Source: Pieris napi
Lineage: Eukaryota; Arthropoda; Insecta; Lepidoptera; Pieridae
Assembly (NCBI RefSeq): GCF_905475465.1
Contig: NC_062242.1
Span: 4,925,501 to 4,989,500, forward strand
Direction: 5' to 3'
Length of the DNA: 64,000 nt
Positions 1 to 11,958 of the stretch are shown here, one piece after another. How positions within the stretch are numbered: position 1 is the first letter of the stretch; each line of letters starts with the position of its first letter. Made by a program: the position numbers and the translations under genes. The notes below the pieces were generated by a model, which was not told the DNA's origin, ran no database searches, and saw only the letters and a list, made by a program, of their open reading frames with translations.

Positions 1-1416
1 ATATCCTTTTTTCATTCGATTTGGTTCTTAACTTAATTGAACAAGATGTTACCTTGTCTTGTTTATAACATTTACCTGATTTTGATATAATCTTTAACAC
101 AGTAAATGACTAAGTTTGATTATTGTCAATATTATTTTATTCAAGTTCCGCAGTGCGAAGCAATATTTTGAAGAAACAGTCCTCAAAGGTCTTGTGTTGC
201 TGAGTTGCCATTGTTATTTACTCACTTGGCTCTGGTCTATCTATACAATATCGTGTTACGGATAAATACTGAAAACCTCTAATGAACGGTGATTGACACC
301 ATTTTTATAAATTTACTTTATTAAGGAGATCTTTTATAAAAAAATCGAATGCACCTGAAATTGCGCTTCTGATAGATAAAGACAAAAAATGTTTAATGAG
401 ATACTAGTCATCATATAGTTCTGCTTATTTTTAGTTATCTGCGCAAAGGCCATGGCTTGAATTCTGTATTATACTACATGTATAGTGTTTCACCGAAATA
501 CTTTTTGCACGTGCTGTACCTGTACAGCATATCAAATTTATCTACCAAAAATACTATCAATTTCGTGATATACTTATTTTCTTAAGGACTGATTACGAAA
601 GTATGTTAATTACACCTTAATGTTGATCTTATTAACTCTAGAAATCGATGTAAAAATTATCTTTCTACCATTCAGATTCAGTCTCCTTGATTCGATATAA
701 TAAATAATAATATTAAACAATAGTGAATCATCTTAAGATTAGATATGCAAATATGTTTATTCTGGTATACCAATATGTGAATTTAACACTGAAATTTAAG
801 CCTTCTTATTTATCGAAATAGTGATCTTTTAAAAATGTTGTTTATCGTATAAAATACTACTTTTAAAAATGGGCCGAAACCATGACTTGTTATTTTTTGC
901 GTCAAATTTTCGCGTCCAATAATATAAATGATGATGTTATACTAATCTATTAAGTGTTTATCTGTATAACAATCAGATTTTAATAGACAAACAGTATTTT
1001 AATAGAATTACATAAGGAATTTTCAATATGATCCGGTGGGTGTTAACAGATACCGACCTCTTTCGGGATTTCTTATGAATAATTATTTTTTTAAATTTTC
1101 TCATGGGGTAATGAATTGTAGTTTACATACATAGGGCACGTCGCTTACTGATATATGTATTCTAAATCGAGAAATAAAAAATTAACTCGACCTCGAAACG
1201 ACAGAAAAGATATGCCAAAACTACTAATTTGCTTTAGATTTTGTTAAAAATCGAGGCGAAAATAGTCGACGATAATGATAAAGCAAGCAATTGTAACAAA
1301 TAATCTAGACAGGTGGAGTTGTTAATGCCGTGTATTAGTTTTGTAAATTTTATTTTTAAACTTGAATTTTGATCTTAGACACTTAGAATTTCCACTTTTG
1401 TGATTGCTCACTTTAG
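1..1416 (+). other. 3' part of last intron of the NonA-like gene
   Basis: AT-rich sequence with no recognisable exon, ending in a pyrimidine-containing acceptor (CACTTTAG) at 1409-1416. It is read as intron because the next base opens the terminal exon of the NonA-like gene; the donor lies outside the window. Confidence 0.55.
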
Positions 1417-1536
1417 GACGGAGGCTTCAGAGACCAGTTCGACATGCCACGTGGAGGTTTTGACGACATGCCGCAGAACCGAGTTTGGGAAGGACGCCCA
1501 ATGGACGATTACCCAAACAAACGTCGTCGTTTCTAA
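1417..1536 (+). CDS. nonA: NonA/NONO-like DBHS protein, C-terminal exon (partial gene)
   Basis: Terminal coding exon of 39 codons plus stop. It follows a splice acceptor and encodes a Gly/Asp/Met/Arg-rich tail with motifs GGFRDQFDMPRGG and GGFDDMPQNRVW, ending in YPNKRRRF. A basic PNK(R/K)xRF/Y C-terminus is the shared nuclear-localisation tail of the DBHS family (Drosophila NonA, human NONO and SFPQ). These are nuclear RNA/DNA-binding proteins with two RRMs, a NOPS domain and a coiled coil, acting in splicing and nuclear RNA retention. The RRMs lie upstream, outside the window. An ATG-less open frame covering 1400-1594 is out of frame with this exon and is not the protein. The family call rests on the short tail alone, so the exact paralogue is less certain than the family. 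Confidence 0.72.
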   Translation, partial: DGGFRDQFDMPRGGFDDMPQNRVWEGRPMDDYPNKRRRF

Positions 1537-2300
1537 ATATTCTAATGACGTCGCGAACTTCGTGATGCGCGTATTTAGAGGAAGTTTTGGTTAGGGACTA
1601 ACTTCAAAGGGCTCTGCTATTAATACGAATTTATCCGTATTCAGCAATGTTACTTAATGCGTTCCCGTATTTTTCACTAACCGAATACTTCATTGGAATA
1701 ATTCGAAATGTGCGTTGCGATCAATTAGACGTAATCATGACTATTTTCATATTATACACTAAATCTTAAATATTAGTTAAAATAAGTGATGTTTAGAAAA
1801 AAAATGGTTTATGTTTACCCGACATAAACACCTAATGAGTACGATTGTACTTTCCATAGATATTTATAAGTATAGGTCACTTTTAACTTACAGTAACTTA
1901 TAGTAACAGGCGATTTTATTCTCAATGTGTTATACTTAAAATTTTAATTTATATTTAAAGTTAATTTATATATAATAACTAGTTTCTCTTCGTCTCCGAC
2001 TATAACATATAAATAAATTTGTAATGTTTAAACGCAATTGAATAGGTACATAATTACTTTTGCACTAATATAGTAGTTATTTAGGTTCAATTTAGGTGTA
2101 TAATAGACATAAGAAAATTTTAAATTTCTATTATTAAATTATGCTCGAGCATGAATTGCTTTAAAAAAAGCCGTGAAAGAATATAATTGTAAAAATAAAA
2201 GTTACAATGATACTTTGCGTATATATTTACAGTGCGTAGTGCAATTAGAATGTCATTTTCTCTTGAAAATTTCTAAAATAAAATAGCTTTTTGTAATACA
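1537..2300 (+). other. probable 3' UTR of the NonA-like gene
   Basis: AT-rich sequence after the stop codon with candidate AATAAA signals at about 2011, 2194-2199 and 2277-2282. The last is followed by a T/GT-rich stretch (CATGTTCCTTCTTTG), as expected of a cleavage site near 2300. Which signal is used cannot be told from sequence. Confidence 0.4.
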
Positions 2301-3181
2301 CATGTTCCTTCTTTGATTTTTTCCTGAACTAGTTCTTTTCTATAATATTTTTTTCAATTCTTTGAATAGTCAATAAATTCATTTGTAATATATCAATAAA
2401 TTTGTATTAGATAAAATTATTATTATATTTTATTAATTTATACTATTCCCGAAATTTTTTAGCGAATTTTTACACATTAAGTGTAATGTTATGCAAATAA
2501 ATGATACTAGTTCTTTTAGACATCCTAGATGTCAAAAATAATTTGCCGTATTTAAAATGTCCAAAAAAGGCTATAGCAACTTGTGGACCCGTTAAAAATC
2601 GTTAGTTCACATATTCATTTATTTAGATTTAATTCACAAGATAACATAAACAATAATATACCAGACAGAAATTAACTTTTATTATAAATATCAGAAATGT
2701 CTCGAACGAAGCCCATTTACCACGTTCTCACACCATCGCAATTGCTATTGATTGATATATAGGTATTATTTATGCTGTGATGATTGACGTGATAACATTG
2801 TTGTGGTACCTATCAAAGTATCACACTGAACTAATTATATCCATGTTTACAACGCTACGTACAAAAATTGCTGGGTGCTAATACCATGATCAGTGGAAAA
2901 AAAATGTACATACAGTTGTCAACAATGTACATACAATGTCACGTCCCTCGATTTAACGGCAACCGCCCTAAAGCGTCGAAATCACTCGGCTTTGCTTGGT
3001 TTAGCTTGTCTTCATACAATGATACACTCTACATAGGAGTACGTTCTTTTGTCGCTTTATTGTGTTGTTAGTCCGTAATAAACTCGACTGTTGGTATTAT
3101 ACGTAGGAAACTTTTTAAGAAATCTGTTCTTTGGTTTACAAATTGGGATTGTGCTTGCACGTGCACGTCACGAAGATGCCT
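2301..3181. other. intergenic, nothing recognised
   Basis: AT-rich DNA without recognisable exon, repeat or RNA. The open frame at 2868-3071 has no coding character. Confidence 0.5.
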
Positions 3182-3184
3182 CAA

Positions 3185-4779
3185 TGGTAGGGGAGCCCAC
3201 GATGCTAAATGGGGATTTACTCGAGCGTCGTAGAGACCTATTGGGATGCAAAGCTTAGATAATAAGAAGAAAAAAATGTTATATGATATATACCTTTTCA
3301 TCGGTGGGGGAAGCGGATATAGATTGTTAAATATGTAAAAAAAAACTGTTGCATGGACATCCTCGAGCGCGTCAGATATTGATAGCATCAATGCCCTACG
3401 TATTTTTAATAATGTACGTATGTTAATCTGATCGTTTGCATGATGCGGGTGGTTGTATTTAAGGGTTGAAAATGAAAAAAAAATAAAAATTATCGAGCGC
3501 GTCAGATTTTCTAAGGGAGTGTTAAGTGAACCAAAAAAAAAGCTCTCATTCACTAATCTGACGATTTCGATGGGACGCAAACCCACGGCCATTTTCATAA
3601 TTTGCAAAAAAAAAAAATCGCAATTTTGAAATACTCAAGCGCGTCAGATTAAGATATATGTGGTTCATCTTTATGTTCTAAACGTACTGTCTCATAATCT
3701 GACGATTATCTAGAGGGATTCGCCTGATCTGACAAAAATTTTTTTAAAAAACGGTTCACCTAAACGGCCATCACTGCAACTTCCCGCTAATTCCATTCCT
3801 GGGCGCTTAAAATTGATATTTTGAGCTCGCTGAGTTCAAAGAAATCACATTTCTATGCATTTGAGCTCTCCCAGCTCGAAAGTCTGATAGAAGTTTCATA
3901 GAACACTATTTTTGGAATTTTCAAACCGCAATAACTTTTGAATGGATCAAGCAATTTTCACGCGGTTGGCGGCATTCGACGCAGTTTTATCATCCTCATA
4001 AGTAATTTTAATTGATCGAACCACAAATTTCGGAGTAATCCCGAAAAAATTTCGGGTTTCTTTCGTTCACGATATCTCTCGAACGAATCAACCGCTTTTG
4101 ACCAGCTTGGTGGCGATCGACGTGGTTTTTCAAGCTCAAAGGCGGATTAGTTTTTGAAGTTGATCGATAAAGAAACCACTTTAAAAAAAAATATTTCTTA
4201 TTTTTTTAAGATTTTTCAAAATTTCTCAAAATCTATCGGTCCGAATCGGTTCAAATTCACAGGAAATGTAATTTTGAGGGAAATATTTAGAACGCCGTTT
4301 AGTAGATTCCGATCGGTTTAAGGAAATGTAGGCATCACGCAGCTGCACGCATTTAAGTTTATCGACGAATTTTTGTTATTTCGGCTTGCGGAAATCGTCA
4401 GATTATATATTTTTCATTATTCTTGAATTATTTCCTTCAAAATAAAAAAAAAATTAGCTACGCTCGAGAATGTCGAGATGACGTTTTTTTTTTACAACTT
4501 TGTTGCCCTTCCCTTTTTTCCGTCACTCTCAAATTGTCAGATTAGTGGAATATACACTTTTTAGGATGTAATTAACTCACCCTACCTTAATCTGACGCGC
4601 TCGGGAATTTCTGATGGTCAATTTTTTTTTACTAATCTGATCCTGTCTCCTTCACGGGCGGCCTTATATATGGGCCTCATATTTTGTGGAGGTACTTAAC
4701 CGGGTACAAGGTATCCCCCTATATATTAATCTGCCGCGCTTTAGTAAATCCCGAAATCCCCTCTTGGGCTCCCCTACCA
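3185..4779. mobile_element. 1.6 kb non-autonomous TIR element with iterated GTCAGATTA motifs
   Basis: Both ends carry the same 15 bp terminal inverted repeat: TGGTAGGGGAGCCCA at 3185-3199 and its reverse complement at 4765-4779. Each is bordered outside by CAA (3182-3184 and 4780-4782), a possible 3 bp target duplication. Similarity continues inward (GGGGATTTACT against GGGATTTACT). Inside, GTCAGATTA or its complement TAATCTGAC recurs in both orientations near 3371, 3501, 3555, 3641, 3696, 4396, 4535, 4589, 4633 and 4728. On the left half it is often extended to CGAGCGCGTCAGAT. The middle (about 3940-4165) holds a diverged tandem duplication with shared blocks such as TTGGCGGC/TTGGTGGC and ATTGATCGA/GTTGATCGA. 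No transposase reading frame was found; the 179-codon frame at 3068-3607 runs across the left end and looks spurious. The superfamily is not identified. Confidence 0.7.
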
Positions 4780-4782
4780 CAA

Positions 4783-5380
4783 TATCGTAAGATATTAATT
4801 AAATAAGTAAAAATACAACAAAATTACTGGTGCAGCAAAAGACGTCTGACGTCAGACTATACGCAATAGCGTTCAAATAAGAATGGTTTTTATGTTATTA
4901 CTTACTAACACTAGTTTGAAATAAACTTTTTATTTACAGATTTTACTTCTTTCAACTTAACGACAACTCTTTATAACGTCAAATTATGCACAGTCCCTTG
5001 AGTTTCGTTATATAGAGTTTACACTGTTATATATTTTAGAGAATAGCACGGTAGCAGCACATTACTACCTACAATTTTATCATTATTACTTGCTAAATAC
5101 ATCGGCATTACCAAACTAGAAGTGCATGTTTTAATATAAGGAATCCTTTTAAACATAATGTTATAAAAATATATATATATGTAGTTAACACATAACTAGT
5201 ACTCTACTAAATTATTTAATATGTTACATCAATTAATACACAGTATAATTTTAAAGGAACTTACACGACGCCGCAGTGTAAGAAGACTAAGAGAAACATA
5301 AATGGTTTCCTTTACACTGAAATTTTGGTCCTTCTAAGGGCATTCATAATATTCGTGAAATGCTTAATGTTGTAACCAAC
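4783..5380. other. intergenic, nothing recognised
   Basis: AT-rich sequence without supported features. Confidence 0.45.
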
Positions 5381-5417
5381 ATTTTATATTACAGTATTAT
5401 ATACTGTAATATAAAAT
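5381..5417. repeat. perfect hairpin, 17 bp arms, 3 nt loop
   Basis: ATTTTATATTACAGTAT at 5381-5397 is followed by TAT and then its exact reverse complement at 5401-5417. It lies immediately upstream of the SINE remnant at 5428. Confidence 0.85.
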
Positions 5418-5427
5418 ATAAATAAGA

Positions 5428-5600
5428 GCAGAGTTGGCTTAGTGGCTAGGCTCGCGTTGGAAATTCCAATATAACGTAATTCCAACTTGGAATTACGATT
5501 GTACACCAATGGATTTTTATTATACGGCACTGCTCAGTACGGTAAAGGAAAACGTGGTATGCCTTGGACCAAAATTTTACTGCGTGTGTCAAGTATATAG
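5428..5600 (+). mobile_element. decayed tRNA-derived SINE
   Basis: Starts GCAGAGTTGGCTTAGTGGCTAG, whose TGGCTTAGTGG (5435-5445) fits a Pol III A box. It then shows landmarks shared with the other two SINE copies in this window: TGTACACCAATGGA, GGTAAAGGAAAAC, GCCTTGGACC and GCGTGTGTCA. The B box is destroyed by an internal rearrangement that contains a small inverted repeat of AATTCCAA. An old, inactive copy. Confidence 0.6.
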
Positions 5601-5701
5601 AAGAATTCTATCTATTTGTCAGGATGTTTTATAAAGATAAAGATGAATACTCTCCAAGTCAAACAGTTATCATCATTAGTCATCTTGAATTTTTTTTATC
5701 T

Positions 5702-5765
5702 TTAATTCATCATTTCGATCGCGAGGGATAAATAATTATCCCTCGCGATCGAAATGAAGAATTAA
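5702..5765. repeat. hairpin with 30 bp arms, one mismatch, 4 nt loop
   Basis: The left arm 5702-5731 and right arm 5736-5765 are reverse complements except for one base. The core is TTTCGATCGCGAGGGATAA, much richer in GC than its surroundings. The near identity suggests a recent inverted duplication or selection on the fold. Confidence 0.85.
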
Positions 5766-7928
5766 TAATAATATTAACAATCAAGTAAGTCATTTGGTGT
5801 GAGTCAACATTGCTAGAAGAATGTAATTAAAAAAATGATACCTAGATTATTATTTATAGAAAAGTGTTTTTACTCTGATGTTGAGGGAATCCGTTGATTG
5901 AAATCTAAATAGCGCGATGTACATCAGCGTCTCAGCGTGGTATAACTTTTAAAACATTTCATGTCATTAAAAAATGTTTGTATTAGAATTCTGTTGTGGT
6001 CTTTTACAGAAGAATATTTTTTATTTATTTTACACTAGGTACTCTCCAAATGGGTAAGTATGTTCGAATTATGATAACATATGTTTGAATTATTTAATAA
6101 TTTTCAATATATTTTATAACTAACTTTCTGTAGTTACAAGTACCAATAATAACTATAGTATATATAGACTAAACAAATGTGTGAAAGCAAACTGACTGGA
6201 TCAATGACAATTTTGGAAATATGGTTTCTATACAGAGTATTTAGATCAGTCTTATTTAATTTTGTTTCGAATTTTAGTATCATGTGCGTAATATTATATC
6301 AATTTAATTGTCTTCAACATTTGAACTGTTTAATATTAAATGCCTAAATTTCTAGCATCAAACATTAGAATTAGTCAGAATGGCGAGCATATTATAAGTG
6401 CGAATACTCCATAATCAATCAGCTTTTATAAATATCTCAAAATACCTATTAATTATAGATCAGTTGCTATTTATTATTTATCGTTGAAAGCATTGTACTT
6501 AATGCTATTTTAATATTTAACTAACCATGCTTATAACATAACTTACCTAGAATAAGACCGTAGTTTATTCGTTATCACGCAAGGCGAAGAAGAACGAAAT
6601 AACAGGTGTAAATCGTCTGAAGTTACCGACATTAAAAAAAAAAGCATTTTTGTCGTTAAAACCCTTGGAGGATTTTTAACGTACTCCCAAAAACTTGAAA
6701 GTAGCGACGTGTATTTTGATTAATTACCTGACCACATTTACTTGTTGCAGATTTTATAACGTCGGCTTTGTATCTATCGGCCAAAAAATTATTCAGTTAT
6801 GATTTGTATATATTTTTTTACTATATGAAAATTAATCTTGGTTAAAGTTTGGAAACATAACAATCATTACATCATTCATCATCATTACATTATCGCAAGG
6901 TTATTTTATTATACGTAATCTTTTATGGTTGTCACTTAAAAATTACGTTTAAGCTATATGTTATGAGAAGAACAGACCAAGAATATCCAGAAATTAACTT
7001 ATTCCGTTGTTTATGCTTTCTCTTTCTACATACTTCCTTACTACATTTTATTAAAAAAACGTTTCTGTGAATTACTTGGTTTATGAAGCTTTGACTTTGA
7101 ATTTAGTTCACTAATTTTGTCCTTGTTACAACTATCACAATTAACCATGACAAGGCAACATTATGTAATTCTTTAAATTTATTTTGGACACATTCCTGGG
7201 AGCCAGCTCGCTTCTACAGTACATATCGAAATAATTCCAGATGCATTGTACTTAAGAATGCTATAATTGATAAGTTTTGTTGTATCTGTATAAGATGATA
7301 TTATTTTCTGCGTCAGCAAATCATCCATTCTATGTGGGCACTGTAGAGTTTACAATTGTAATTTATGTTAATTTTATCATTATATTTATTTTTATTTATC
7401 ATAAGATTATTGGTAATTAACCAATGAACTACACTCGAGATGGCATTATTTTATTGTGAAGCTCTCTCACAGGAACTGGAAGATCATTTATATGAATAAA
7501 GAATAATAATAGCCCGAGTATGGGGTCTTGAGGAACGACGATACTACAGACTATTCCTGTCTGGTACAACTTTAAGGTTTACCAGACAGGAATCGTCAAT
7601 TTACATTTACTTTTTTAAATTATACCGTCCAGATGTGAGTCAATTCGTTTAAATAAATGGTTTATTGTCATTGTTACAATGCTAAAGATTTTACAAGGAT
7701 TTGGAGGTGAACACAGTCCCTATCAATGGTGGAGCGACATGGAGTAAAACCATACTGCTAAATGTGAATTAGCTTATAAAACTAGCAAAAGATTTTTTAA
7801 AAGTTTTATTTAACACTGGCTGCACAGAGGTGTTGACCGTATAACAGGTTTTTGTACACATTGTTGGACTTGCCACTTCTGAGATGGGATGCGTTAAGGT
7901 AACGACACTTTGCATCACTTTACTGTGT
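5766..7928. other. intergenic; one small hairpin
   Basis: AT-rich sequence with no exon recognised. A 14 bp inverted repeat (ATTCCTGTCTGGTA at 7553-7566, complement at 7580-7593, 13 nt loop) is the only structure noted. Confidence 0.45.
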
Positions 7929-7931
7929 TTA

Positions 7932-8560
7932 GGGACTGTCCATTAATCACGTGAGGTTCGAAAGGGGTTCGGCAAAAATCACGAAATATCACAAGGTGGA
8001 GGGGGGTATAGTAAGATAACACGCGTACTTATTTTTCCGTCAAACGCGTGACTTCTAAACCGAAAAGCGGTTTAGAAAAACGATCGATCAGTAGATCGAG
8101 AGAGATTCTCTGCGTAGTGCGCGTGATGACGCCGAGTGGCTTGATGAAACCGACGTTGATCTTCAACAAAGTACAGTGCCAATAACTGACTTGCAAGATG
8201 CTTATCCAGTTGTTAGTATTGAAGAAAGTCTTGTTAATCCTCGGCAATGTACATTAAATATGTTCATGTACAATATATTATGTTTTTCGCATGATTACAC
8301 CATTCATTTAATATTATTTTTATTACAGTCAAAAACAAGCTGCAACCTTTGTCCTTAATTTTCTAGAATAGGATTAGATTATATTTTATACCAGTACTTA
8401 AAAATAATATTATAAAAAAAATTAAGATTCTTTGTAGGTACTAAAAAATACACGTGATTTTTGGTGGGGGGTAGTCTCAAACCTCACCACATATCACCAT
8501 GGGGGAGGGAGGGGTTAAAAAATAAAAAAACAATAAAAACCGTGATTAATGGACAGCCCC
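7932..8560. mobile_element. 629 bp PIF/Harbinger-like MITE
   Basis: Ends are inverted repeats: GGGACTGTCCATTAATCACG at the left and, as reverse complement, GGGGCTGTCCATTAATCACG at the right, one mismatch in 20. Each end is bordered by TTA (7929-7931 and 8561-8563), the TWA target duplication typical of PIF/Harbinger, and the GGG start also fits. Purine-rich GGGGG tracts near both ends (about 8007 and 8465-8475) continue the inverted similarity. The two short open frames inside (8029-8247 minus, 8176-8358 plus) do not resemble a Harbinger nuclease or its Myb-like partner, so the element is non-autonomous. Confidence 0.7.
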
Positions 8561-8563
8561 TTA

Positions 8564-10508
8564 GGCAATTTATTTAAAACGCAGCGACTTGGTTTGTACG
8601 CAACACAACATGGCAAATGAGTACATATAAGATGTTTCCATACATTCAAGTAGCCATGTGAAAAGCTGAATTTTGATAATATCATTTATATTAAGTATAC
8701 GTACTACGTACCTCAGAACTTTAAAAAAGACGTCGATTGATGAACATGATCATACGACAGGCGACAGACAAAACTTAGATGAATTCTTTTTTGCCGGGGT
8801 TTTCTTTATAATTATTGAGAAATAAATAACATTAATATTGATATTATTACTATAAAACCACATAAGGCTATTAAAAGCATTCAGTTTTTTCTAAAAGAAT
8901 ACACTGGAATAGTAAATTGAAATGAACTTTGCAGCCGCAACTAGAAATCAGTATGGCAGTAGGCTACAATATCTTTTCAATCAACGTAGACTTAACTTGT
9001 TCCTTATAAACTACCAGTCGCAGATTTCTTTGTATTCTTCCTTCACTGTAAACGAACTCGTCATATGTTTGGGAGACCTTTGGCGATTAACATGTGAAAC
9101 TCCAGGGAATTCAAACCTGTTGGCTATAGCGCAATGAACTAATAACTATTTCCACAGAAACATTTTTGAACGGTTTTCCCATAAATTATCTAGGATAGTT
9201 ATAATATTGCACATTCTGGTATTATTCTCATTCCCAAATAGTTTTATCTCTAGTGTATTCTGGTTATTAATTTCTATATAAAAAACCATGAATTCAATAC
9301 ACTAAATAAAAATTAATTACTAGCTAAAACTGATTATTTGTTCCTGCTTAACGAACCAGAAACAAAATCCAAATAGTTCCTCCTCCTTGACTTCTATAAA
9401 ACAAAGTAAACGTAAGTGTTCGATCATGTTAGGTGATGTTTATTGATCTTTCCATATAATCATATATTAAGTTTGAATGCTTCAATCAAATTCAAGATAA
9501 AATACTACCCCTCGAATGTTTTCGGCCTTTCTAGCTATTATTTTTACCATCTACATTATCTAGAGGAGATCAGGAAGAAAGTTTAACTGGAAGAGACTTG
9601 ACCTGCAGCTAAACAGTTATGCCGTTCCCGTTTCTTATATCTACACAGACGCATATTATATTAATTATAAGCGGTAAGTTAATTAAGCGACGCTCATTGC
9701 CATAATGTGATATAATTTTTTGACCTCAACAACAACAATAAATTACATACGAAATGTTATTAACCAACTCTTTATGCAATGGTATTGGACTACAATTTTT
9801 TTTTCTACGTTGGAATGTTATATATCACAAAACGCTACGTTTCTTTGAAGGCTCATCAAGTTCAATTCAACCAGATCTTTTATTATAATATACTGCTTAA
9901 ATTAATGCTACATCTGCAAATATTAATCTTTATGACACTAATATATCTATTACAGTCAAAAGGATTGTCTGGAAAGTCTTCAAATTAGTACACCTTAGTA
10001 TTAATGTAAACAAAACCATTTGGTTTAAAAAAACCTTGGAATATTTTTGCATATTATGGCAACTATTTTAAGTAATGGATTAATACCTGAGAAATTTTTT
10101 CCTTACTACGTGAATTTAAGTTGTTACTGATAACCTGATTGACATTTATTTTTATTATCGTAAATGAAAACTAAAATAATTTCTGAAACTATTTGGATGC
10201 CAGATGGAGCATGGCAGTCTTGACACGGGATTTCCTTAATTTCCAATAAATTTAAACCTAGATCCGATTGAATACATCATTGGGTTTTATTTTTTGTGCG
10301 TACAGCTGAGTTATCGATTTATAGAATCGATTACTTAAGTTGGAAAACTATTAAATAGTCAAATTATCTTTCTTGGATCTCTCACTTATATATCTACATT
10401 GATAACTTATAATTTATACAAAATATTGTTATTTTTAAATTAAAAGTTTTTTTCATTTAACAATAAAAGTATATTCTAGGTTTTATAATAATTTTGTTTG
10501 TTTTTCAG
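8564..10508. other. intergenic or 5' part of the snoRNA host gene
   Basis: No confident exon. Acceptor-like ATTTTTATTACAG at about 8330 and ATATCTATTACAG at about 9955 could belong to upstream exons of the host gene, but no matching donors were found, so no exon is called. Confidence 0.35.
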
Positions 10509-10944
10509 GTGTCCGTATTTAGCTAGAGAAAAAGTTGGGACTGTTTTAAAGGTAAATTTAAATTAAGAGGTTATATTGCCGCTTTAAACTAACTGAAAAC
10601 ATTAAAATCGTAACAATGAATTTGTGTTCATTTCTAAATTAGCTAGCACCGTTAAAAACTAAAACGGTAAATCATTGTACGAATGCTTTTATAATAATGA
10701 CGTCTAATTTAAATTATAAAGTTATTTTTAATATTGTCTTGACGTTGGCCTGGAAATAAAAATTTCGTGTATTATATAAAGAATGTCGTAATATAAGGGA
10801 TTTTTTGACAAAGCCACTCAAATAATTGTCTTTTTTTAGAAGGCGTAAATCGCAGCTCGTCGTGCTATTTCGGTTACATCTTTGTATCTACATTGACAAA
10901 AGTAAGTATAACGCAAATTATATTATATAAGAATTTGTGTACAC

Positions 10945-11023
10945 TTTTATGATGAATACTTTTTCATTTTGTCTTCTTTTCCCGTCGGAAATATAATGAC
11001 GTACAAACCAATATTCTGAATAC
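10945..11023 (+). ncRNA. box C/D snoRNA, copy 1
   Basis: Box C ATGATGA at 10949-10955 and box D CTGA at 11016-11019 enclose about 60 nt. The internal block TTTTGTCTTCTTTTCCCG is shared with copy 2, as is a C'-like AATATAATGACGT just after it. The D' box is degenerate here (TCGG in place of CTGA). The guide stretch GTCTTCTTTTCCCG can pair with the conserved 28S rRNA segment CGGGGAAAGAAGAC (recalled from memory), 14 pairs with one G.U. It starts 43 nt below a GTAAGT donor. The terminal stem is weak. Confidence 0.6.
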
Positions 11024-11880
11024 GAAACAGCTATATTGCATATATCAAGGTAATATGAAGTTTAGTTTTCTATATTTATATGTATTATACATATGTTAAA
11101 GAATTGTATTTATGAAGCACTTACATAGGTAGTTAATGGAACGTCCATTAATAACCTCTCGTTTTTTGAGTTCTTGTTAAGTATCTTCAATAAAAGTTGT
11201 TCAAAGGTCGGATTACAAGCAATTTATAAAGCTGTTTATTATTTTAAAAGAAATCCTTGTAGGAACGATTCACAATTTTTAAGGATAATTTATCTTTTAC
11301 AGGTGCGTCTGGATTTCGTTGGAGGAAAACAAATTGCGCTTGTGCTGCCGAGTTACTGAAAAATACATTTCTTATTTAAAACAATGTGCTCCATATAACG
11401 TGTAGATGTATCCTCAAATCATAAAATATAAATAAGACTTAATAATCGTTTTTACGTAAAAATTTTCAAGATTTTCCACATTAATAGTGCAATTCCTTCG
11501 ATTAGTTTTCTAAGAACGCTAAGAAACAGTATATTGTTACCAAACAATAATGTTTGTAGTATCTAAGCACTTTGTCGATTTATTGCTATAGCTTTTTCTT
11601 TAATATTAAACAATCACAAACTCAATGAGTAGAAACCTTACGCAGACGCTAGCCAACATTGTCTACATTCAAATAAGTATTTTATGGTAAGTAAAATAAA
11701 GTATTTTTTTATGTATCTTGCCTGAAGAATTGAGGATTGAAATCAGGGACCAAAAATTAACATTTAGAATTCTTAAATTATTTTACTTTACGTTGTTAGG
11801 ACCGAGTAACTTTTCTTATTGTTTCTTAAAGAATATTTTGAAAATATATATGGATTTAACTAACGGCTACCTGGCCGTCT

Positions 11881-11958
11881 TAACATGATGATTCTTACTT
11901 TTTTTGTCTTCTTTTCCCGACTGAAATATAATGACGTCATTGAATTATATCTGACATT
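11881..11958 (+). ncRNA. box C/D snoRNA, copy 2
   Basis: Box C ATGATGA (11885-11891), D' CTGA (11921-11924), C'-like TAATGAC (11930-11936) and box D CTGA (11951-11954) appear in order at normal spacing. The guide before D' is the same as in copy 1 and pairs with 28S CGGGGAAAGAAGAC. The fifth base above D' falls on the third G, the predicted 2'-O-methylation site. The guide before box D differs from copy 1. The distance from box D to the next acceptor is 68 nt, typical of intronic C/D snoRNAs. Confidence 0.68.

Noticed and set aside
1400..1594. Plus-strand open frame starting with GTG
   Set aside because: Overlaps the NonA exon in a different frame; the real frame ends in PNKRRRF at 1536.
3068..3607. 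179-codon minus-strand open frame
   Set aside because: It crosses the left end of the TIR element, is full of homopolymer-coded residues, and matches no domain.
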